A DNA stretch of 64,000 nucleotides from Motacilla alba alba (Eukaryota > Chordata > Aves > Passeriformes > Motacillidae): positions 7,880,254-7,944,253 of the forward strand of contig NC_052020.1 of assembly GCF_015832195.1 (NCBI RefSeq). Direction: 5' to 3'. The notes below the pieces were generated by a model. That model ran no database searches. It saw only the letters and a list, made by a program, of their open reading frames with translations, and was not told where the DNA came from. The position numbers and the translations under genes were made by a program. Positions 57,941-64,000 of this stretch are shown here, one piece after another; position 1 is the first letter of the stretch, and each line of letters starts with the position of its first letter.

Positions 57941-59354
57941 CACCCGCCCCCCTCCCTCCCCCCGGGCCCTGGTCCGGTGCAGGGGGTCCCGGGGAGGGGG
58001 CCGGGGGCAGCCCCGTCCGGGGGAGGGGGGTCCGGAGGAGAAGGCGGGGACTGGAGGGAGAACTCCCCCCTCCGCCCCGCCCCCTCCCCCGGACCCCCTC
58101 CTCCGGAGGGAGCCCGCCCCGACCCCCTCCCAGGGACCCCCTCCTCCGGAGGGGGCCCTCCCCACCCCCGGGCCCCCTCCCCCCCGGGACCCCCTCCTCA
58201 GGAGGGGGCCCTGCCTAACCCGCCCCACCCCCAGCCCCCCAATTCCCCCCGCCCCGGGGACCCCCAGTGTGATGTAGGGACAGCCGGAGCCCCGGCGCTG
58301 TCGGGCGGTGTGTTGGACCGGGATGGGGGGACCCGCCGAGCGGGCCCGGCCCCGTGTGGGGGCTCCAGGGACAGCGGGGGCGCCGCGCTCCGGCCCGCGG
58401 GGCTTTATTCTGCGGCGCCCCGAGCCCCGCGGCTGCGGGGGAAACACGGACAGGGGCACAGAGGACGGGAATAGGGAGGGATGAGGTGGGGAACGGAGAG
58501 GGGCTGGGAAGAAGCGGGGGAAGGGAAAGGCCGGGTGGGGGGAAGGATGATGGACAGAGGAGGGGAACAGGGGGAATAGAGGGGAGTCGGGCTGGGGAGA
58601 GGGGCGAAAGGAACGGGGAGTCCGGGATGTGCAGGAGAACAGAGAGAGAAGGTAGGCGAGGCTAGGGAGCGGAGAGAGGGCAGGGGGAGCTGGGAGGGAG
58701 AAGGGCGATGGATGGGAGGGAGAAAGAAGCTGGAGGGGCAGTAAAGAGGAGATAATGGGGGGAAGAAGGAGGAGAATAAGCGCAGGAGAAAGGGGGAGAA
58801 GAGGGGGAAAGAAAGGGGAGAAGAAAGCCCGGCCCGGCCTCAGCCTCCCCGAGCTCTGAGGGAGCAAATGGCGCCTGAGGTGATTTCCGGGGTTTAAATC
58901 CTCTCGGCCCCGCCCCGCGCAGCCGCGCTGGGGCCCCGCGCACCTGAACCGGAACCGCCCCGCGCACCTGAGCCGAGCCCGGCCCCTCCCGGGACCGCCC
59001 GGCCCCGCCCCCAAGCACCGGGACCGCCCCCGAGCCCCGGCCCCGCCTGGGACCGCCCCCAGCACCGCCCCCGAGCCCCGGCCCCGGTCCCGCCCTGCCC
59101 GGGCCGCGGCGGCGCCATCGCTGCCGGCCCCGCCCCTCTCCCCTGGGCCGGGCCGGGGCTGCGAGCGGCACCGGGACCGGGGCCTCGGCTCCAGGTGCTC
59201 CGGTGTCTCTGGGGGTCCGGGCGGTGCCGCCTCTCCGCCGCCGGGCGGGCTGCGGGTCCCGGCCCCGCGGCTCTGAGGCGGGCTCGGGGCGGCACCGGGG
59301 CCGGAGGAGCCGCTCCGGGACGGGCGCTGGGGCCGAGCCCGGCGCCGCCGCTCC
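57941..59354 (-). repeat. Right arm of the large GC-rich inverted repeat
   Basis: This is the reverse-orientation partner of 56205-57848. On the minus strand it carries TTTAAA near 58893-58899, a pyrimidine-rich stretch (purine-rich on the + strand, about 58440-58840), AATAAA at 58404-58409, and the same inner sequence. It is about 200 bases shorter than the left arm between the TATA-like and poly(A)-like signals. The inner 450-500 bases are the best conserved; the outer parts are diverged but alignable. Long minus-strand open frames across it are a product of GC richness. Confidence 0.8.
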
Positions 59355-59679
59355 CGCTCCGCCCGCGGCCGGCGCGGGGCCGGGACCCGCCGGGGCTCCG
59401 GGGAGCCGGGGCCGGGCCGGGCCCGGGCAGCCCCCGGGATGCCGCGCTCAGCCCGACGCGCCGGGCCGGGATCGCTCCGAGCCCCTCCCGCCGCCCGGGG
59501 GCTCCGCCGCCAGCCCCAGCCGCGGCGCTCGGCGCTGCTTCGGAGCGCTCGCTGCGCCGGGGAGCCCGGCCCGGGGCTGTGCCTGAGGCACCACTCGCGG
59601 CTCGGAGACACGGACCGGCCCCGGCCCAAAGAGCCCGCCCGGAGCACCGGAACACCGCGGGCGTTTGGCCTTTCGTTCA

Positions 59680-59930
59680 AGCCCAACAAACGCTGCACCT
59701 CGGCTTCCCTTGGTGAGCCCCAACGCTCAGCACTTGGTCTCCTCCTCAAGCCCTGCAAACAGAGCATTCACTCCCTGTTCCTGAGCCCCAGCTCTGGCCG
59801 CAGGAGCCTGCTCTCAGGACTCCAAAATGCTCCATTTAGTCCCTGCTTTTAAGCTCGGAGCCTGGTTTAGCACCCCCAAAACGCAGCACTGGGTGTCTCT
59901 CTGTGAGCCCCAGAACTGCCCCAGTCCGTC
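59680..59930 (+). repeat. Degenerate tandem repeat, about 45-50-bp period
   Basis: Diverged copies of a phrase like GAGCCCCAACGCTCAGCACT recur from 59675 to 59925 with spacer variation. No function is visible. Confidence 0.4.
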
Positions 59931-60029
59931 GCGTTCGGAGCCCCCAGAAGTGCCCTGGGCCATGGGCGGACCCAGCCCGGCCCCAGCAGCAGCTCCCTGG
60001 CCCCCAGTGGGATGGGGAAGAGACCAGAG

Positions 60030-60420
60030 ACAAAAACCCAGCTCAGGACAGTTTAATAATGGAAACCAGTCAAATACAATCATTTAACAGTGATGACAAC
60101 ACATAACAACAGTGAGAGCAACAAGAGCAGTGAGAACAATAATGAACAGGAGAGAGGGGAAAGCCCCTCCACACCCCCTTTAACATTTTACATCCCAAAT
60201 GTCATCCAGAGCACCACAAACTCCCGGTGTGGGGGATTTCCACATTCCTGTTATTTTCTCTGTGGTCCATCCTGGGGAGTTGTGGACTAAGGGAGGCACT
60301 GGCTGCTCCTCTGGGCAAGGGAAAGGCTCCTGTGCTATTTCCAAAAACAGCACCCCTGGAATTGGTGCCCTGGGAGTCTAGCCTGGTCCTTCCAGTCACT
60401 GGGGGTCACCCAGAGAGTCT
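60030..60420. other. Unassigned DNA with AAC/AAT-rich stretch
   Basis: An A/C/G-rich simple stretch (about 60085-60150, with repeated AACA and GAGCA) is followed by unique DNA. No gene was recognised. Confidence 0.4.
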
Positions 60421-60424
60421 TTAC

Positions 60425-60608
60425 CAGCATAAAATGAAAATGACATCCTGGTCCAGTGCATTCCAGCAGGATTGGACACTCCTGGCCACCGTGACCAGTC
60501 CATGGAAGTTGGACCAGTGACAGTCCAGGGGATTTGAAGTTGGATTCTTGCAGATTTCATTGTGCAGAAGCTCCAGTTCTTTCTGGCACCTCTTGTTTAA
60601 ATGCTTCC
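60425..60608 (-). other. Second copy of the duplicated exon-like block
   Basis: A 184-nt block lies between an acceptor-like CTTCCAGCAG and a donor GTAAAG on the minus strand. One frame is open along its whole length; the other two contain stops. It matches 62397-62580 with four substitutions, three of them silent in the open frame. It lies downstream of the minus-strand poly(A) signal at 60859-60864, so it may be a dispersed duplicate rather than part of the same transcript. Confidence 0.6.
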
Positions 60609-60844
60609 CTGCTGGAAGAGGTCAATCAGTCTTTTGAATGGCCCGATTGCCACAGGCAGGGAAAACCAACCAGCATTCCCTGCCCTTCTCCATCACTTCC
60701 ATGTCCACCTGCAGCGAGTGGCCGAAGGACAGGAGCCAGCCCAGGACAGGCTCAGGGGTGAGGCTCCCAGCCCAAACCATTCCATGATGATTGCACCATC
60801 ATCCCTGCAGTAATTGTGCATTGTTTCCTCTCAAATTTAAATTC

Positions 60845-62580
60845 CCGAATTCGGATGATTTATTAAATGAACCATTTAAAAATTATTCAGATATATAAGA
60901 GGGAGCATCCAACATACAAGAATCATTCCTTCATCCATCCAATCACTATTAAATTGGAAGCTTACTCCCTCATCTCTGTCCTCGTTTTGCTTTCCTGGAA
61001 ATCCTTATGATCCCACAGTTTCTCAGAGGCATCAGCTGGGATTACTGGAAGGTTTGCTCTGCTGGAGAGCCAAGGGGAGTTTACAACATTTGTTCCTCTG
61101 CATCTTTGTCCCCTGACCAGGTTTCCACCAGAACGGTGTTGTGGGAGAAGTCTGGAATTACTAGAAATGGATCAGCTTCACAGTTTTTCCCGGTCTGTTT
61201 TCCAACTATTTCCAAATTCTTGGGATTACTCTCAAATATGCCCAGGAAAATTCCTGTGAAAGGATCAATCAGAGGAACATATGGAAAAGAGAAAACCGCC
61301 TCCAGCAGCAGCGGGAATGATCCCAGTGCTGCTCTCACCTGGGCTCCAGGAGCTCCTGCCAGAGCTCCCAGCAGCCAGTGCCATTCCCGAACAGGAGCTG
61401 TGGAGGACATTCCTGCTGTCCACGAGGGTGAGGAGGCACTTTGGGCTGTTCTTTGCTGTGCAATCAGACAAGAGAGTGCCAGTGAGCTTGTGCTCCCTTC
61501 CGAGCCAAAGCAGCCCCTGATTCCATGGCAGATCAGCGCCTCTCCCAGTTCCATTCCAGAAACACCGTCCCACTAACCCAGGACTTCCAGAAACACCGTC
61601 CCACTAACCCAGGACTTCCAGAAACACCGTCCCACTAACCCAGGACTTCCTCCCTCCTCCTTTTGCTCCACATCAGGGATGTGTGGCCGAGTGCCACAGG
61701 CATGGGATGCCTCAGCATTCCCTGGGGATGCCATTCAAGGCTGAACTCGTGGCCTCAGAGCTCTGCAATGACCGCTCAGCCCCAATTCCAGTTGGGAATG
61801 TCTCAAACAGCAGGGTGGGGTGTTTGCTCCCTCTCCCACCCAGCCATTGGGACAGCTCACATGGAATGTCACTGACTTACCGGGTCCGGAATTCCTGGCT
61901 CAAAAGGCAGGTGGTGGAATATCCTCTCCTGGGAATATCCAGGAGACCAGGAGGGTGCCTGGAAGCCACAGGTGAGAGGCAGAGTCAGATGAACAATCCT
62001 GAGCTGGTTTGCAGGGGATGCATCCCCAGCCTGTGGCTGCAAGGACTCCAAAGCTGTTCCTTCCACTCAGGACACCAAGGGAAAACATCCCCACCATGGA
62101 TTTCTGACAGGAAAAACCTCACAGCCCCAGGATACTTGGCTCCTCCTAAATCCAGGCCAGCACTCCAACAGGCTCTAAGGAGTAAACAACAGGAAAAACC
62201 ATCTCAGGGTGCACTCCATGAGCTGGGCACCACATTCCTCACTGCAACTGGGCTGTTGCCGCCTCCGTGTGACAGTTGGGAGCATCCCCATTTCCACGCT
62301 CCTCCATTCAGGAGAAAGACATCAGAGCCCTTAAACAACCAGTGTGCCATCCCAACAATGCAGGGAAAACCACCTCACTCGGGGAAGAGTCTTTACCAGC
62401 ATAAAATGAAAATGACATCCTGGTCCAGTGCATTCCAGCAGGATTGGACACTCCCGGCCACAGTGACCAGTCCATGGAAGTTGGACCAGTGACAATCCAG
62501 GGGATTTGAAGTTGGATTCTTGCAGATTTCATTGTGCAGAAGCTCCAGTTCTTTCTGGCACCTCTTGTTTAAATGTTTCC
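60845..62580 (-). CDS. Candidate uncharacterised minus-strand gene (four exon-like blocks plus poly(A) signal)
   Basis: I do not recognise this protein. Reading the minus strand, blocks with acceptor and donor consensus lie at 62397-62580 (donor GTAAAG), 61881-61958 (donor GTAAGT), 61339-61455 (donor GTGAGA), and from 61253 downward. In one frame the first three join in phase (2, 2, 2) without a stop. The last then ends after about seven codons at TGA. AATAAA on the minus strand follows at 60864-60859. The first block encodes a segment with KRCQKELELLHNEICKNP and CHWSNFHGLV. In another frame the last block is open for over 50 codons to a TAA. Further upstream blocks may exist (62869-63312, 63890-63981). 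This may be a real lineage-specific gene, a pseudogene, or exon-like sequence in a repeat. Confidence 0.3.
61558..61650 (+). repeat. 31-bp tandem repeat, three copies
   Basis: AACACCGTCCCACTAACCCA followed by GGACTTCCAGA repeats with a 31-base period starting at 61561, 61592 and 61623. The copies are essentially identical, so it is recent. Confidence 0.95.
62397..62580 (-). other. First copy of the duplicated exon-like block
   Basis: A 184-nt block bounded on the minus strand by a CAGCAG (NAGNAG) acceptor and a GTAAAG donor. It is the near-identical partner of 60425-60608. Matching sequence extends about 40 bases into the upstream intron but fewer than 10 past the donor. Confidence 0.65.
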
Positions 62581-62784
62581 CTGCTGGAAGAGGTCAATCA
62601 GTCTTTTGAATGGCCTGATTGTAATGCCCACATGTAATGCCCAGTTTTGGAAAAAAAACAAATAGCAGAACTGGAAACACTTCCAGGCATGGAGCCTCTC
62701 AGCTCTGGAAATGCAGCTCCCAGGCTTCTTCCCATCAAAGCTTCAAACTTGCCCCTGACTGGGCTCAGGGAGAAAACTCCACCC

Positions 62785-62905
62785 GTTCCACCAGCCTGGC
62801 ACAGAGCAAATTCCATGCACACCCCAGGAGGGTGTCCCTGACCATGGCAGGGCAAGGAAACAGGATGATCAATAAGGTTCCTTCCAACCCAGACCATTCC
62901 AGGAG
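62785..62905 (+). mobile_element. CR1 3'-end fragment
   Basis: GGATGATCAATAAGGTTCCT followed by TCCAACCCAGACCATTCC is a decayed CR1 3' end in + orientation. It is preceded by weaker CR1-like sequence ending in CCATGGCAGGG. Confidence 0.75.
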
Positions 62906-62909
62906 TTTA

Positions 62910-63312
62910 AGGCTACTAAAACTTGTTTCGAGCCACTTCTCAGCTCACAACTCCTTCCTTGGGAAGCATCACCCCCTGGGCTGCCTTTCCCAGACCCTGC
63001 TGGGAAGGGAAGCAGTGGCTCCTCTCCCCAGACACACCCCCTGCCAATTGCTGTGCCCCACCCAAAACCACCGGGTGACACGAGGGGCTGATCCATTGTC
63101 TTGGCGGTTTTCCATAATCCAGCATTCAGGGGCTCCAGAGTCGGACAATCGGGATCAATGCCAGGTTCCAGGCACTGGCACAAAGCAGCTGATGCGCTGG
63201 AAGGGCCAATTGCAGAGGCTCCTCTCCCCTCAGCTGGGAATTCAGTGATTGTGGATTTATCTGTTCCTATGGATTCGTCCCCAACATTCCCTGCCAAGTG
63301 CTGCTGGAGCAT
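62910..63312 (-). other. Minus-strand open stretch, possible exon of the unknown gene
   Basis: One minus-strand frame is open from 63312 to beyond 62910, with mixed, protein-like composition (for example GDESIGTDKSTITE, LEPGIDPDCPTLEPLNAG). Its lower end runs into the CR1 fragment, so any true exon must stop before that. No family is recognised. Confidence 0.2.
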
Positions 63313-63889
63313 CTCCCACAGAAAAAAGCTGTGCCCACTCCAGAGGGTCCTCAGTGGGGTCCCTTCCCAGTTTCCCAGGGTGGATGGGAAGCTGCTACTG
63401 CCAGGCTGGATCTCAGGAGAACTTCAGTAATTTGCTGAAAGCTTCTAAAAACAAGGACTTGTTTCCAAGTCTAAGGCAGCTCAAATCCTATTCCTAATAA
63501 TGTGCTGCAAAAATGTGTCTATGTAGGGGAATCTCCTTTTAACCTGATTTCAGGGAAGAGCCGCCTGGGATTTTAGTTAAAACTGACATCAACCTGTGAC
63601 AAATCAGACAAAAAAATACCCAGAAGCTCAAGGTTGACTAAGCATGGAGAAAAAAAAACATGGGAGCTCATTCCTGCACAGCCCAGACCTGACACTTTGG
63701 CCCATATGGGAAATAGATGGGAAGTGAAGAACCAAGTTCAAACCTACCTTTAAGCAATCCCCAAGGAGTTGACAGCCCTCCCATGAAACCCTGGCCCAGG
63801 ACAAGGCTCTCCTGCCTGTGCTCCTGATCCAGGTGAGCACAGGTGTTCCTGCTGGGAGTGACAGTTCCTGGGACAGTAACGTCTCCTAC

Positions 63890-63981
63890 CTGGACCTGTG
63901 CCTTCCCCAGCCTTTGGTGGCCGCTGTCTCCATGCTCCCACACCTCCTCATCTTCCTCTCGCCAGGCTTGGCTTCCTCATC
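63890..63981 (-). other. Possible minus-strand exon at the window edge
   Basis: Ninety-two bases lie between CTCTGCAG and a GTAGGA donor on the minus strand. Only one frame is open throughout; the other two have a TGA. It could belong to an unknown gene or to ABTB2, which follows NAT10 on the opposite strand in mammals. I see no ABTB2 signature. Confidence 0.2.
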
Positions 63982-64000
63982 CTGCAGAGCAAGCACAGGG

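Noticed and set aside
57509..59767. Minus-strand open frame of 752 codons across the inverted repeat
   Set aside because: Stop codons are rare here because of extreme G+C. The frame runs through the repeat units and both signal elements, with Pro/Arg/Gly-rich low complexity.
61081..61554. 157-codon minus-strand open frame
   Set aside because: As one continuous frame it crosses good splice sites at 61455, 61338 and 61253, so the whole stretch is unlikely to be one exon. The exon-like parts are listed separately.
60000..64000. ABTB2 exons expected on the minus strand from mammalian gene order
   Set aside because: No ankyrin-repeat or BTB-domain signature could be read in any minus-strand frame.

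Overview
This is eukaryotic nuclear DNA, almost certainly from a bird and probably a songbird. CR1-type LINE 3' ends are scattered through it (37.2, 46.2, 49.9, 55.0 and 62.9 kb). A tRNA-Ile-derived SINE with a CR1-like tail lies at 55.6 kb, and retroviral LTRs sit in introns. It contains two complete vertebrate housekeeping genes in the conserved order CAPRIN1 then NAT10, both on the + strand. Exon boundaries below were read from open frame, splice consensus, phase continuity and the known vertebrate proteins; no search was run.

Layout. 1-2.9 kb: no gene seen, but a near-perfect 38-bp hairpin at 2425-2507. 2.9-4.6 kb: CpG-island promoter, non-coding exon 1 and first coding exon of CAPRIN1. 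3.7-29.1 kb: CAPRIN1 coding region, 18 coding exons, 705 codons, followed by a 3' UTR with a poly(A) signal at 30292 and possibly a distal one at 34130. 34.8-35.7 kb: a (TA)n/(CA)n microsatellite and a 520-bp almost pure purine tract. 35.8-36.56 kb: NAT10 promoter with a GC-rich minisatellite that reaches the start codon. 36.4-53.1 kb: NAT10 coding region, 28 exons, 1019 codons. It contains a minor-spliceosome (U12-type) intron, and one intron that is mostly a solo LTR inserted 7 bases after a splice donor.

53.5-64 kb is the accessory end. It holds a GC-rich inverted repeat of at least 3.1 kb (about 56.2-59.35 kb) around a 92-bp spacer. Each arm carries GC boxes, a TATA-like TTTAA and an AATAAA, so two promoter/poly(A) modules point at each other. 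Beyond it lies a minus-strand set of exon-like blocks (about 60.8-62.6 kb, perhaps to 64 kb) that I do not recognise. One of these blocks is duplicated nearly intact 2 kb away, with mostly synonymous differences. Another has a decayed inverted copy at 54.3-54.8 kb.

The two named genes act in separate RNA processes. CAPRIN1 is a cytoplasmic RNA-binding, stress-granule protein that partners G3BP1. NAT10 is the nucleolar RNA cytidine acetyltransferase that makes N4-acetylcytidine in 18S rRNA and tRNA. The sequence does not suggest co-regulation beyond their adjacency.
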